Assembly (NCBI GenBank): GCA_013823485.1
Contig: PNMF01000003.1
Coordinates: forward strand, 1 to 54,570
Length of the DNA stretch: 54,570 nucleotides
Origin: Comamonadaceae bacterium
GTDB taxonomy: Bacteria; Pseudomonadota; Gammaproteobacteria; Burkholderiales; Burkholderiaceae_C
Reading direction: 5' to 3'
The notes below the pieces were generated by a model. The model made no database searches, was not told the DNA's origin, and was given only the letters and a program-made list of their open reading frames with translations. Of the stretch, positions 19,052 through 30,326 are shown piece by piece (within the stretch, counting starts at the first letter, position 1; every line of letters begins with the position of its first letter). The position numbers were made by a program, and so were the translations under genes.

Positions 19052-19057
19052 TAAAAT
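19052..19057 (+). promoter_or_regulatory. Possible -10 element of secA
   Basis: TAAAAT (5 of 6) lies 140 bases before the secA start in the 167-base gap after the M23 gene. It lacks a recognisable -35 and would give a leader of about 130 bases. Confidence 0.35.
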
Positions 19058-19175
19058 GCCAGCTTTGTCCAGTCAGGCTGCGCCACCGCCGGCATCCGGG
19101 GTGTCTTGATCTCCCTCAGCGCGTCCCAGCCGGACGCATCCCGTTGATTTTCCAGCCTGGCCGGCGTGCGAGCTG

Positions 19176-19195
19176 CATGCGGGCGGGCCCGCATG
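19176..19195 (+). promoter_or_regulatory. Perfect hairpin abutting the secA start codon
   Basis: CATGCGGGC (19176-19184) and GCCCGCATG (19187-19195) form a perfect 9-base inverted repeat ending one base before the secA ATG at 19197. It covers the place where a ribosome-binding site is expected, and no good Shine-Dalgarno sequence is seen elsewhere near the start. In RNA it should reduce initiation, which hints at translational control. Confidence 0.5.
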
Positions 19196-19196
19196 T

Positions 19197-21941
<2,745 letters not shown>

Positions 21942-21972
21942 TCCGGCCATTGCCGCATTCCCTGGAGCCCCC

Positions 21973-23220
21973 ATGCCCGTTCTCCTGTCTGCCCCTGCCG
22001 TTGCCGACCTGCTGCCGGTCCCCGGTGTGCGCATCGGTGTGACCCAGGCCGGCATCCGAAAGGCCAACCGCAAGGACCTGACCGTCTTCCTGCTCGACGA
22101 GGGCTGTGCCGTGGGCGCCGTGTTCACCCGCAACCGCTACGCCGCCGCGCCGGTGCAGGTGTGCCGCGAGCACCTGGCGGCGGGGCAGGGCGTGCGCGCA
22201 CTGGTCATCAACACCGGCAACGCGAACGCGGGCACCGGCGCGTCCGGCCTGGCGCACGCACGACAGACCTGCACCGCGCTGGCCCGCTGCCTCCAGGTGG
22301 CGCACGAGCAGGTGCTGCCCTTTTCGACCGGCGTGATCATGGAGCCGCTGCCGATGGACCGGCTGCTGGCCGGCCTGCCCGGGGCCCTGGCCGATGCGGC
22401 CACGGCCCAGGACGAGACCGGTGCCCAGTGGATGTCGGCTGCTGAAGGAATCATGACCACCGATACGCTGCCCAAGGCGGCCAGCGTGCGGTTCTCGGTC
22501 GGCGGTCAGCCGGCCAGGGCCACCGGCATCGCCAAGGGCGCCGGGATGATCCGCCCCAACATGGCCACGATGCTCGGGTTCCTGGCCACCGATGTGGCCG
22601 TGGCCCCCGCTCTCATGGATGAACTTGCGCGGCGCCTGGCCGATCGGTCGTTCAACCGGGTGACGGTCGATGGCGACACCAGCACCAACGACTCCTTTGT
22701 GGTGGTGGCCACCGGCCGTGCCGGCAACACGCCGGTGACCGATCTCGACAGCCCGAGCGGCCGCGAACTGCTGGCCGCCCTGACGCCCCTGGCCCAGCGG
22801 CTGGCGCATGCCATCGTCCGCGACGGCGAGGGCGCGACCAAGTTCATCACCATCACGGTGGACGGCGGGCGCGACCCCGGCGAGTGCCTGAAGGCGGCCT
22901 ACGCCATCGCCCATTCGCCGCTGGTCAAGACCGCGTTCTTTGCCAGCGATCCCAATCTGGGCCGCATCCTGGCGGCGGTCGGTTATGCCGGCATCGACGA
23001 CCTGGAGGTGGACGGGATCGACCTTCACCTGGGCGATGTGCATGTCGTGCATCAGGGCGGCCGCCATCCGGACTACCGTGAAGAGGACGGCCAACGCGTG
23101 ATGAAGGCCGCCGAGATCCTGGTCCGGGTGGGCCTGGGACGGGGTCAGGCCAGCGAGACGGTCTGGACCTGCGATTTCAGCCACGACTACGTGACCATCA
23201 ACGCCGACTACCGTTCCTGA
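21973..23220 (+). CDS. argJ: Bifunctional glutamate N-acetyltransferase / ornithine acetyltransferase
   Basis: ArgJ recycles the acetyl group from N-acetylornithine to glutamate in arginine synthesis, and bifunctional versions also use acetyl-CoA. The 415-residue precursor contains the self-cleavage site, with nucleophile Thr199 in the stretch [20 protein letters not shown]. Other family motifs are [28 protein letters not shown] and the late [19 protein letters not shown]. The start at 21973 follows a CTGGAG site. It forms a likely operon with the DUF815 ATPase and the Nudix gene downstream. Confidence 0.96.
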   Translation: MPVLLSAPAVADLLPVPGVRIGVTQAGIRKANRKDLTVFLLDEGCAVGAVFTRNRYAAAPVQVCREHLAAGQGVRALVINTGNANAGTGASGLAHARQTCTALARCLQVAHEQVLPFSTGVIMEPLPMDRLLAGLPGALADAATAQDETGAQWMSAAEGIMTTDTLPKAASVRFSVGGQPARATGIAKGAGMIRPNMATMLGFLATDVAVAPALMDELARRLADRSFNRVTVDGDTSTNDSFVVVATGRAGNTPVTDLDSPSGRELLAALTPLAQRLAHAIVRDGEGATKFITITVDGGRDPGECLKAAYAIAHSPLVKTAFFASDPNLGRILAAVGYAGIDDLEVDGIDLHLGDVHVVHQGGRHPDYREEDGQRVMKAAEILVRVGLGRGQASETVWTCDFSHDYVTINADYRS

Positions 23221-23230
23221 GTTCCTGCCG

Positions 23231-24109
23231 ATGAACGCTTCCTTCGAACGCCTGCTGGAGCGGGCCGAGCAGCTCATGGCCCGCATCGAGTCGGTGCTGC
23301 CCCAGCCCCTGGGCCCACCCGACTGGTCGGCCTCGGTCGCTTTCCGGTACCGCAAGCGCAGCAGCGGCCATGGTTCGCTGGAGCCGGTGCGGCAGGTGGC
23401 CACCATCCGCCTGGAGGACCTGCAGGAGATCGACGGCCAGAAGGACCGGATCCTGCAGAACACCCGGCATTTCGTGCAGGGCCTGCCGGCCAACAATGTA
23501 CTGCTGACCGGCGCCCGCGGTACCGGCAAGTCGTCGCTGGTGAAGGCCTGCCTGAACGCCCTGTCCGACCAGGGCCTGCGGCTGATCGAGGTCGACAAGT
23601 CGGACCTCACCGACCTGCCCGACATCGTCGACGTGGTGGCCGACCGGCCCGAAAAATTCATCATCTACTGCGACGACCTCAGCTTCGAGGACGGCGAGGC
23701 CGGTTACAAGGCGCTAAAGTCCATCCTGGACGGCTCGGTCTCGGCCGCCAGCCCCAATGTCCTGATCTATGCCACCAGCAACCGGCGGCATCTGCTGCCC
23801 GAGTACATGAAGGACAACCTGGGCTACACCCACACCGACGACGGCGAGGTGCACCCGGGTGAAGCGGTGGAGGAGAAGATCTCGCTGTCCGAGCGCTTCG
23901 GTCTGTGGGTCAGCTTTTATCCATTCAGCCAGGATGAGTACCTGGCCATCGTCGGTCAGTGGCTGGCTTCGTTCGGGGTGACGCCGGCAGCCATCGAGGC
24001 CGCACGCCCGCAGGCACTGGTCTGGGCCCTGGAGCGGGGCTCGCGCAGCGGCCGGGTGGCGTACCAGTTCGCGCGCGATTACGCCGGCTCGCACGGCGCC
24101 GCCGCCTGA
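23231..24109 (+). CDS. DUF815-family AAA ATPase
   Basis: This 292-residue ATP-binding protein belongs to the DUF815 (YcjX-unrelated, AAA-like) family of unknown function. Walker A is GARGTGKSS at 94-102 and a Walker B-like IIYCDDLSFED follows near residue 139-149. A sensor-like TSNRRHLLPEYM and an arginine-rich LSERFGLWVSFYPFSQDEY segment follow. There is no signal peptide or membrane segment. It lies 10 bases after argJ and its TGA overlaps the Nudix gene start, so the three are probably co-transcribed. No substrate can be proposed from sequence. Confidence 0.88.
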   Translation: MNASFERLLERAEQLMARIESVLPQPLGPPDWSASVAFRYRKRSSGHGSLEPVRQVATIRLEDLQEIDGQKDRILQNTRHFVQGLPANNVLLTGARGTGKSSLVKACLNALSDQGLRLIEVDKSDLTDLPDIVDVVADRPEKFIIYCDDLSFEDGEAGYKALKSILDGSVSAASPNVLIYATSNRRHLLPEYMKDNLGYTHTDDGEVHPGEAVEEKISLSERFGLWVSFYPFSQDEYLAIVGQWLASFGVTPAAIEAARPQALVWALERGSRSGRVAYQFARDYAGSHGAAA

Positions 24110-24570
24110 TGGAGCCGTCGCGGGTGCTGGTGGTCGATGGCGAGCCTGGGCGGGCGACCGACCGGTCGGTGGTCGACGTGGCCGTCGGCGTGCTGATCGA
24201 TCCCGCTGGCCGTTTCCTGCTCACTTCCCGGCCGCCCGGCAAGGTCTACGCGGGCTACTGGGAGTTTCCGGGCGGGAAGCTGGAGGCGGGTGAGAGCGTC
24301 GAACAGGCGCTGCGGCGCGAGCTGCAGGAAGAGATCGGCGTCACCATCGGCCCCGCCCACGCGTGGCGGGAGCAGCTGGTCGATTACCCGCACGCACTGG
24401 TGCGGCTGCATTTCTGCAAGGTGTTCGACTGGAGCGGTGAGCTCACCATGCACGAAGGACAGGACTTCCGCTGGGAGCAGCTGCCGGTGCAATGCAGCCC
24501 GGTGCTGCCGGGCACCGTGCCGGTGCTGGCCTGGCTGGAAGAGGAGCGCGGGGGCTCAATCCCCGCGTGA
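24109..24570 (+). CDS. mutT: MutT-type Nudix hydrolase (probable 8-oxo-dGTP diphosphatase)
   Basis: This 153-residue Nudix protein has the box G-x5-E-x7-REL-x-EE-x-G at residues 55-77 (GGKLEAGES...[12 protein letters not shown]). The preceding [35 protein letters not shown] is typical of MutT, which removes oxidised dGTP from the nucleotide pool. Substrate assignment is by family resemblance only. The ATG overlaps the DUF815 stop; the frame is open upstream but that is shadow. Its last 15 bases overlap yacG on the other strand. Confidence 0.88.
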   Translation: MEPSRVLVVDGEPGRATDRSVVDVAVGVLIDPAGRFLLTSRPPGKVYAGYWEFPGGKLEAGESVEQALRRELQEEIGVTIGPAHAWREQLVDYPHALVRLHFCKVFDWSGELTMHEGQDFRWEQLPVQCSPVLPGTVPVLAWLEEERGGSIPA

Positions 24571-24780
24571 AGCCGGGCCGTCGGGCCCGTCCGCCTCGCC
24601 GCTGCCGGGCAATGCGAACCGTTCGCTGGCCCAGGCGCCGAAATCGATCTGCTGGCAGCGCTCGCTGCAGAACGGCCGGTGCGGATTGGCCGGCGCGTAG
24701 AGGCTGTCACCGCCACAGGCCGGGCAACGGACGCGGCGCTCCCGGGCGGCTGGCGGATGATCGGATGCCATCGGGTCCAT
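24556..24780 (-). CDS. yacG: DNA gyrase inhibitor / zinc-finger protein YacG
   Basis: YacG is a small zinc protein that in E. coli binds and inhibits DNA gyrase. The 74-residue product has the four zinc Cys residues at 19, 22, 38 and 42 (CPACGG and [17 protein letters not shown]). The C-terminal tail is acidic and disordered. Translation could start at Met1 or at Met4. It is the last gene of the minus-strand pilB-pilC-pilD-coaE-zapD-yacG cluster and its 3' end overlaps mutT convergently. Confidence 0.92.
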   Translation of the reverse strand: MDPMASDHPPAARERRVRCPACGGDSLYAPANPHRPFCSERCQQIDFGAWASERFALPGSGEADGPDGPASRGD

Positions 24781-24797
24781 TGGGCGTATCAGACGTG

Positions 24798-25553
24798 TCA
24801 GGCACAGAGGGCCAGCTCGAAGCTGGCGTCTTCACCGGCGGGGTGCAGACGGCCGTCGTCACCGACACGCATCAGCCGCACCGAGAACATGAGGCGGTTG
24901 CCGCTGATCTCCGGCACCAGGCCGGCGTTCGGGTCGATGCTCAGCCGCAGCAGCTGGAAGGTTCTGCCCTGCGGCAGGTTCTGCTGGAACTGCCCCGCCG
25001 GTGCCACCACCTTCTGCGAGCCGCCCGAGTCCCGCAGCAGCTTCAGCAGCAGCCCGATGGACTCGGCCAAGGGCGCCAGCGCCTGGGCCCAGAGCCCGAG
25101 GTCGGCCTGTCGCCTTGCGGGTTCGTGGTGCTGCCAGTGGTAGTAGGAAGGCAGGTCGAACTCACAGGTGCCACCCGGAATGCCGATGCGGCTGCGGATG
25201 CCCATGAGCCAGTCGTTCTCGGTCAGTGACTGACCGGTTTTCCCGGACAGCTGGCTGAGGCGTCCGAAGCAGGCGTCGATCTGGCCGATGACGGCGTCCA
25301 GCGCCGCCTCCGAGATGGCCGGGTTGCCCCGGTAGCCGTTGAACACCTGCTTGTGCCGCTCCAGATCCTTGAGCACATCGGACTTCATGTCCGCACGCGA
25401 GGCCACATCCATCACCTCGAAGATGGTCTGGATCGCGAAGTGGTGATCCAGCGGGTGCTGGCGCGGAATCAGCTCGGACAGGCGCCGGAACAGCTGTTCC
25501 AGTCGAAGATAGGTCCGGATGCGTTCGTTGAAGGGGTATTCGTACAGGATCAC
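24798..25553 (-). CDS. zapD: Cell division protein ZapD
   Basis: ZapD binds the FtsZ C-terminal tail and bundles FtsZ filaments at midcell. The 251-residue protein matches the family through its start [22 protein letters not shown], the helical bundle around [21 protein letters not shown], and the beta-rich C-terminal half with [12 protein letters not shown] and FQLLRLSID. The coaE-zapD-yacG order is widely conserved in gamma- and betaproteobacteria. It follows coaE by 42 bases on the minus strand and precedes yacG by 17. Confidence 0.95.
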   Translation of the reverse strand: MILYEYPFNERIRTYLRLEQLFRRLSELIPRQHPLDHHFAIQTIFEVMDVASRADMKSDVLKDLERHKQVFNGYRGNPAISEAALDAVIGQIDACFGRLSQLSGKTGQSLTENDWLMGIRSRIGIPGGTCEFDLPSYYHWQHHEPARRQADLGLWAQALAPLAESIGLLLKLLRDSGGSQKVVAPAGQFQQNLPQGRTFQLLRLSIDPNAGLVPEISGNRLMFSVRLMRVGDDGRLHPAGEDASFELALCA

Positions 25554-25595
25554 GGGTGCGCCGGCGTGGGGAAGATGGATGCCCTACGGGGTTCA

Positions 25596-26186
25596 TCATA
25601 GCCCGAACCGATCGGCGAGATCGTCGGCCATCCGGCCCAGGGCGACCATGTCGTCGGTGTCGTTGAACACCACCAGATCCGCCACCGCCAGCCGCTGCTC
25701 GCGGCTGGCCTGCTGCTGCATCACCGAGGCCACCGCCGCCGGCGTCCAGCCGCTGCGGGCACACACCCGCCGCACCTGGGTGGCTGCCGTGCAATCCACC
25801 ACCAGCACCCGGTCCAGCCGCGCGGGCCAGTGCCGGGACTCGGCCAGCAAGGGAATGTCGAACACGGTGCAGGCCGAGCGGCTGGCGTCTGCCTGCCGGG
25901 CCATCTCGGCGGCCACCAGCGGGTGGATGATGTTCTCGAGTGCCTGTCTGGCACCGGGTTCTGCGAACACCAGCTCGCGCATGCGGTCCCGGGCCAGCGC
26001 TCCGTCCGGGCCGATCATGTCCGGACCGAAGCGTTCGCGGATGGCGGTCATGGCGGCGCCACCCGCAGCCGTGGTGGCCCGCGAAATCGCGTCGGCGTCA
26101 ATCACCACTGCGCCTCGCCTCGCCAGCAGCCCTGCCAGCGTGCTCTTCCCGCTGCCAATGCCGCCGGTCAGGCCCAGCCGCACCAT
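25596..26186 (-). CDS. coaE: Dephospho-CoA kinase
   Basis: CoaE phosphorylates the ribose 3'-hydroxyl of dephospho-CoA, the last step of CoA synthesis. At 196 residues from ATG 26186 it starts MVRLGLTGGIGSGKST, putting the P-loop at 8-16. The CoA-binding region (IDADAISRA), the lid-region DIPLLAES and VVDCTAATQVRRV are also present. An earlier in-frame start exists inside pilD but would add non-homologous residues before the P-loop strand. It begins 4 bases after the pilD stop. Confidence 0.95.
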   Translation of the reverse strand: MVRLGLTGGIGSGKSTLAGLLARRGAVVIDADAISRATTAAGGAAMTAIRERFGPDMIGPDGALARDRMRELVFAEPGARQALENIIHPLVAAEMARQADASRSACTVFDIPLLAESRHWPARLDRVLVVDCTAATQVRRVCARSGWTPAAVASVMQQQASREQRLAVADLVVFNDTDDMVALGRMADDLADRFGL

Positions 26187-26190
26187 GGGG

Positions 26191-27048
26191 TCAGAGTCCG
26201 AGCACGGCCAGGATGGCGCCAGGGCCAAAAATCATGGCGGTCAATCCGGCGAGCGCCAGAAAGGGGCCAAAAGGCACATACCCGCCTTCGCGCAGCTGCC
26301 CGAACAGCTTGATGGCGATGCCCACCACGGCGCCGATCACCGAAGACATCAGGATGATCGGCACCAGTGCCTGCCAGCCGAACCAGGCGCCCAGCGCCGC
26401 GAACAGCTTGAAGTCGCCGTAGCCCATGCCTTCCTTGCCGGTCAGCAGCTTGAATGCCCAGTAGACCAGCCAGAGCGAGAGGTACCCGCCCACGGCGCCC
26501 CACACCGCATCGCGCAAGGGCACACCGGTCCAGGCCAATGCCGACCCGCACAGCCCGGCCCAGAGCAGCGGCAGGGTGATGTCGTCCGGCAGCAGGGTGG
26601 TGTCCCAGTCGATCGCGGCGAGCGCCACGATGGCGGCGGCAAAGCCACACCACAGCAGCGCCTGCACCGATGCGCCCCACTGCCAGCCGCACCACGCAAA
26701 CAACAGGCCGGTGAACAGTTCGACGCCGGGATACCGGGCACTGATCGGCGCCTTGCAGGCGCTGCAGCGGCCGCGCAAGGCGGCGTAGCTCAGCACCGGA
26801 ATGTTCTCGAACCAGCGGATGGCGTGACCGCAATGCGGGCAGGCCGAACGCGGCACCATCAGGTTGTAGCGGGTCTCGGGCGTGGCGGGCGCATCGGCAC
26901 CGTCGGGGGCCTGCATCTCGGCGCATTCCCGGGCCCATTGCCGCTCCATCATTTTGGGCAGGCGGTGGATCACCACGTTCAGAAAGCTGCCCACCAACAA
27001 GCCCAGCAGCCCCAGCAGCACCGGGGCCAGCGTCGCGTCCAGGGGCAT
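26191..27048 (-). CDS. pilD: Type IV prepilin peptidase / methyltransferase
   Basis: PilD cleaves the leader of type IV prepilins and pseudopilins and N-methylates the new N-terminus at the inner membrane. The 285-residue protein has the cytoplasmic zinc motif (Cys70, Cys73, Cys95, Cys98). Catalytic Asp residues are Asp147 (AIDWDTTLLPDD) and Asp212 (GMGYGDFKLFAALG), among about eight membrane helices. The start overlaps the pilC stop (TGATG). Pilin genes themselves are not in the window. Confidence 0.96.
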   Translation of the reverse strand: MPLDATLAPVLLGLLGLLVGSFLNVVIHRLPKMMERQWARECAEMQAPDGADAPATPETRYNLMVPRSACPHCGHAIRWFENIPVLSYAALRGRCSACKAPISARYPGVELFTGLLFAWCGWQWGASVQALLWCGFAAAIVALAAIDWDTTLLPDDITLPLLWAGLCGSALAWTGVPLRDAVWGAVGGYLSLWLVYWAFKLLTGKEGMGYGDFKLFAALGAWFGWQALVPIILMSSVIGAVVGIAIKLFGQLREGGYVPFGPFLALAGLTAMIFGPGAILAVLGL

Positions 27049-28265
27049 CAGACCACCTGGCCCAGCTTGAAGATCGGCAGGTACATCGACACCACGATGC
27101 CGCCGATGATGGTGCCCAGCACCACGATGATGATCGGCTCCATCAGGCTGGAGAGACCGGCCACCATGTCGTCCACCTCGGCCTCATAAAAGTCGGCGGC
27201 CTTGCCCAGCATGTGGTCGATGGAACCGGATTCCTCGCCGATGGCGCACATCTGCAGCACCATGGACGGGAAGATGTTGGCGTTCGACATCGCCACCGTC
27301 AGGCTGGTGCCGGTTGACACCTCCTGCTGGATCTTCTCGGTGGCGATCGCGTAGACCGAGTTGCCGGAGGCGCCCCCGACCGAATCCAGCGCTTCCACCA
27401 GCGGCACGCCGGCCGCAAACATGGTCGACAAGGTGCGGGTCCAGCGGGCGATCACCGACTTTTCGACCAGGTCACCGAAGATGGGCATCTTCAGGAGCAT
27501 GCGGTCCATGAACTGTTGCACCCGTTCATTGCGGCGCCAGGCCTGGAAAAAGAAATAGAAGCCGCCGCCGATGCCGCCGAAAATGAGCCACCACCATTGC
27601 ACGAAGAACTCGCTCATCCCGATCACGAACAGCGTGGGGGCCGGCAGGTCGGCGCCGAACGAGGTGAAGACCTGCTTGAACGACGGAATCACGAAGATCA
27701 TGATCACGGCGACCACCACGAAGGCCACGATGATCACGGCGGTCGGGTACATCAGAGCCGACTTGATCTTCGACTTGATCGCCTCGGTCTTCTCCATGTA
27801 TTCGGCCAGCCGGTCCAGCAGCTCTTCCAGGATACCGGCCGCTTCACCTGCCTCGATCAGGTTGCAGTAGAGGTTGTCGAAGTAGAGCGGGTGCTTGCGG
27901 AAAGCCGCACTGAGCGAGGTACCGGTTTCCACATCGGCCCGGATCTCGTTGAGCAGCTTGGTGACGCTCGGGTTGGCGTTGCCGCGACCCACGATGTCGA
28001 AGGCCTGCAGCAGCGGCACGCCAGCCTTCATCATGGTGGCCAGCTGGCGGGTGAAGATGGCGATGTCCTTGGGCTTGATGCGCTTGCCCGAGCTCATCCG
28101 CCGCTTTTTCACCTTGCCCGGAATGATGCCTTGCCGGCGCAGGGTGGCCAGCACCTGGTTCTCCCCGACGGCGCGGATCTCGCCCCGCATGGGCCGTCCG
28201 TTGCGGTCCTTGCCTTCCCATTCGAAGACGAAGTCCTTGACGCTCTTGGATGCCACGGTTGCCAT
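27048..28265 (-). CDS. pilC: Type IV pilus inner-membrane platform protein PilC
   Basis: PilC is the inner-membrane platform that couples the PilB and PilT motors to pilin addition and removal. The 405-residue protein has two GspF-type domains, the first around FTRQLATMMKAGVPLLQAFD and the second around RTLSTMFAAGVPLVEALDSVGG. Three membrane segments lie near residues 180-200, 220-245 and 380-400. It lies 40 bases after pilB and overlaps pilD, so pilBCD is one unit. Confidence 0.96.
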   Translation of the reverse strand: MATVASKSVKDFVFEWEGKDRNGRPMRGEIRAVGENQVLATLRRQGIIPGKVKKRRMSSGKRIKPKDIAIFTRQLATMMKAGVPLLQAFDIVGRGNANPSVTKLLNEIRADVETGTSLSAAFRKHPLYFDNLYCNLIEAGEAAGILEELLDRLAEYMEKTEAIKSKIKSALMYPTAVIIVAFVVVAVIMIFVIPSFKQVFTSFGADLPAPTLFVIGMSEFFVQWWWLIFGGIGGGFYFFFQAWRRNERVQQFMDRMLLKMPIFGDLVEKSVIARWTRTLSTMFAAGVPLVEALDSVGGASGNSVYAIATEKIQQEVSTGTSLTVAMSNANIFPSMVLQMCAIGEESGSIDHMLGKAADFYEAEVDDMVAGLSSLMEPIIIVVLGTIIGGIVVSMYLPIFKLGQVV

Positions 28266-28305
28266 GGATGCCTCTCTGCTGATGTCGTGATCGCCGAAGG
28301 GCGGG

Positions 28306-30036
28306 TCACTCGTTGGTCACGCTGATGACCTCCTCGAGGGAGGTCAGACCGAGCTTCACCTTGAGCAGACCGGATTCCCTCAGGCTGCGCACACCTTCCT
28401 TGCTGGCCTGTTGTGCGATGTCGAGTGCGCTGCCGCCCCGAAGGATGATCCGCTGGATCTCTTCGGTGATCGGCATCACCTGATAAATGCCGACCCGACC
28501 CTTGTAGCCGTTGTTGCAGGCAGAACAGCCCACCGGCTTGTAGGGGGTCCAGGTTCCGTCCAGATCTTCCGGCTTGTAACCGGCTTCCAGCAAGGCCTTG
28601 CGGGGCACGTCGAGCGGCACCTTGCAGGTGGCGCACAGCCGCCGGGCCAGACGCTGGGCGGTGATCAGGATCACGCTGGACGCAATGTTGAACGTGGGGA
28701 TGCCCATGTTCATCATGCGGGTCAGCGTGGTGGGGGCGTCGTTCGTGTGAAGCGTCGACAGCACCAGGTGGCCCGTCTGGGCCGCCTTGATGGAGATGTC
28801 GGCCGTTTCCAGGTCACGGATTTCGCCCACCATGATCACGTCCGGATCCTGACGCAGGAAGGCCTTCAGCGCCACGGCAAACGTGAGGCCGGCCTTCTCG
28901 TTCATGTTGACCTGGTTGACCCCGGGCAGGTTGATCTCCGACGGGTCTTCGGCCGTCGAGATGTTCACGCCCGGTTTGTTCAGGATGTTCAGGCAGGTGT
29001 AGAGCGACACCGTCTTGCCCGAGCCCGTCGGCCCGGTGACCAGCACCATGCCGTACGGCCGGCTGATGGCGTTCAGCAGACGTTCTTTCTCTTCCGGTTC
29101 GTAGCCCAGCGCGTCGATGCCCAGTTTGGCGCTGCTCGGATCCAGGATACGGATCACGATCTTTTCGCCAAACAAGGTGGGCAGCGTGCTCACGCGGAAG
29201 TCGATCACCCTGTCCGGGCCGATCTTGAGTTTCATCCGGCCATCCTGCGGGACCCGTTTCTCGGAGATGTCCATCCGGGAAATGACCTTGATGCGGGATG
29301 CCAGCTTGTCCTTGATGGCGACCGGCGGGGAAGCGATCTCCCGGAGCTCTCCGTCGACGCGGAACCGCACACGGTACTGGTGCTCGTAGGGCTCGAAGTG
29401 CAGGTCCGATGCCCTCATGTTGAAGGCGTCGATCAGCATCTTGTGCAGAAACTTCACCACCGGAGCGTCGTCCACCTCGGTGGCTTTTTCGGTGGTGTCC
29501 GCCACCGAAGTTTCGGCCGCGAGTTCGTCGAACTCCACGTCACCGACGATGTTCTCCATGGCCTCGTTGGCCGAGGTGGAGCGGACGTCGACCAGCTTGC
29601 TGAGCTTGTCGTACTCGGCAATCACCCAGTCCACCCCCATCTGGGTGGCGAACTTGATCTTTTCAGCCGCTTGTTGATCGGCCGGGTCGGCTGTGGCAAC
29701 GATCAGACGGTTGTTGCGCTTGCTGAGCACGACGATGCGGTAGTCGGCGCAGATCTTCGCATCGAGAAGATCGGCCGGAAGACGGTTGACGTCGATCGCA
29801 TCCAGATCGAGGAGCGGCGCCGCGAAGGCCGTCGACATGGTGTGCGCCAGGTCGTAGGGCGAGACAGCACCCGAACCGGTCAGTTCGGCGATGAAGCTGG
29901 TGCGCGAACTCTGGGCCTTGCGGTACAGGTCTTCGGCAGCCTTCTGCCCCAGCTTGCCCGCAGAGACGAGCGCGCGCCCCAGACCAGGCAACGCCATGGA
30001 GGGGGTGTCTGTGGGGAGCGAATCAACCGACGCCAT
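28306..30036 (-). CDS. pilB: Type IV pilus assembly ATPase PilB
   Basis: PilB is the hexameric ATPase that powers pilus extension. The 576-residue protein has the N-terminal MshEN/GSPII-E domain (about 20-150). The ATPase core contains Walker A at 335-342 (GPTGSGKT), the Asp box around STAEDPSEIN, Walker B with Glu405 (DVIMVGEIRD) and the His box (LSTLHTND). A tetracysteine zinc site follows (CATC and CSAC). It heads pilBCD. The 158 bases between it and tRNA-Pro hold its presumed promoter. Confidence 0.97.
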   Translation of the reverse strand: MASVDSLPTDTPSMALPGLGRALVSAGKLGQKAAEDLYRKAQSSRTSFIAELTGSGAVSPYDLAHTMSTAFAAPLLDLDAIDVNRLPADLLDAKICADYRIVVLSKRNNRLIVATADPADQQAAEKIKFATQMGVDWVIAEYDKLSKLVDVRSTSANEAMENIVGDVEFDELAAETSVADTTEKATEVDDAPVVKFLHKMLIDAFNMRASDLHFEPYEHQYRVRFRVDGELREIASPPVAIKDKLASRIKVISRMDISEKRVPQDGRMKLKIGPDRVIDFRVSTLPTLFGEKIVIRILDPSSAKLGIDALGYEPEEKERLLNAISRPYGMVLVTGPTGSGKTVSLYTCLNILNKPGVNISTAEDPSEINLPGVNQVNMNEKAGLTFAVALKAFLRQDPDVIMVGEIRDLETADISIKAAQTGHLVLSTLHTNDAPTTLTRMMNMGIPTFNIASSVILITAQRLARRLCATCKVPLDVPRKALLEAGYKPEDLDGTWTPYKPVGCSACNNGYKGRVGIYQVMPITEEIQRIILRGGSALDIAQQASKEGVRSLRESGLLKVKLGLTSLEEVISVTNE

Positions 30037-30128
30037 CCGTGTAATCTAACGTAAATCAACGACTTGCCCGAACACTCTGAGGTGATTTGTGGGCAAAAAG
30101 ACGACGGATGCGACCGAAGCGCCGCAAA

Positions 30129-30191
30129 GAACTTTGAACGGTGCCGGGTACCCTGCCATCTGCGGCTGCACCCATGCGTTCAAAAGTTGAA
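30129..30191. promoter_or_regulatory. Pair of related inverted motifs upstream of pilB
   Basis: GAACTTTGAAC (30129-30139) and GTTCAAAAGTTG (30178-30189) are inverted copies of one motif and would pair with a single bulge. The second also contains the palindrome TTCAA-AAG-TTGAA (30179-30191). They lie between pilB and tRNA-Pro, so they could be a factor-binding pair for pilB or a structure in the RNA downstream of the tRNA. Confidence 0.35.
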
Positions 30192-30194
30192 AAC

Positions 30195-30271
30195 TGGTCG
30201 GGGTGAGAGGATTCGAACCTCCGGCCTCTACGTCCCGAACGTAGCGCTCTACCAGGCTAAGCTACACCCCG
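30195..30271 (-). tRNA. tRNA-Pro (anticodon CGG)
   Basis: Read on the minus strand, the sequence starts CGGGGTG and ends CACCCCG-ACCA, so the CCA end is encoded. The anticodon stem CTACG/CGTAG has loop TTCGGGA, giving anticodon CGG. The T loop contains TTCGAAT. Length is 77 bases. It lies between ispB and pilB, all on the minus strand. Confidence 0.97.
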
Positions 30272-30291
30272 ATGTTGTCCTTGAAGGGACC

Positions 30292-30317
30292 GTCTGCCCC
30301 ATGCAGCCGGGGCAGAC
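30292..30317 (-). terminator. Stem-loop between ispB and tRNA-Pro
   Basis: GTCTGCCCC and GGGGCAGAC are perfect 9-base arms around an 8-base loop, located just after the ispB stop on the minus strand. No T-run follows, so it may be a processing or stability hairpin that separates the ispB mRNA from tRNA-Pro rather than a classic terminator. Confidence 0.5.
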
Positions 30318-30326
30318 AAGAACTGT

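Noticed and set aside
19030-19196. Possible SecM-like arrest peptide gene before secA
   Set aside because: No short frame with a signal peptide and an arrest-like Pro/Gly-rich end was found in the 167-base gap.
30037-30194. Possible sigma-54 promoter for pilB
   Set aside because: The closest sequence, TGGCAGGGTACCCGGC on the minus strand, lacks the required TTGC element at the correct spacing.
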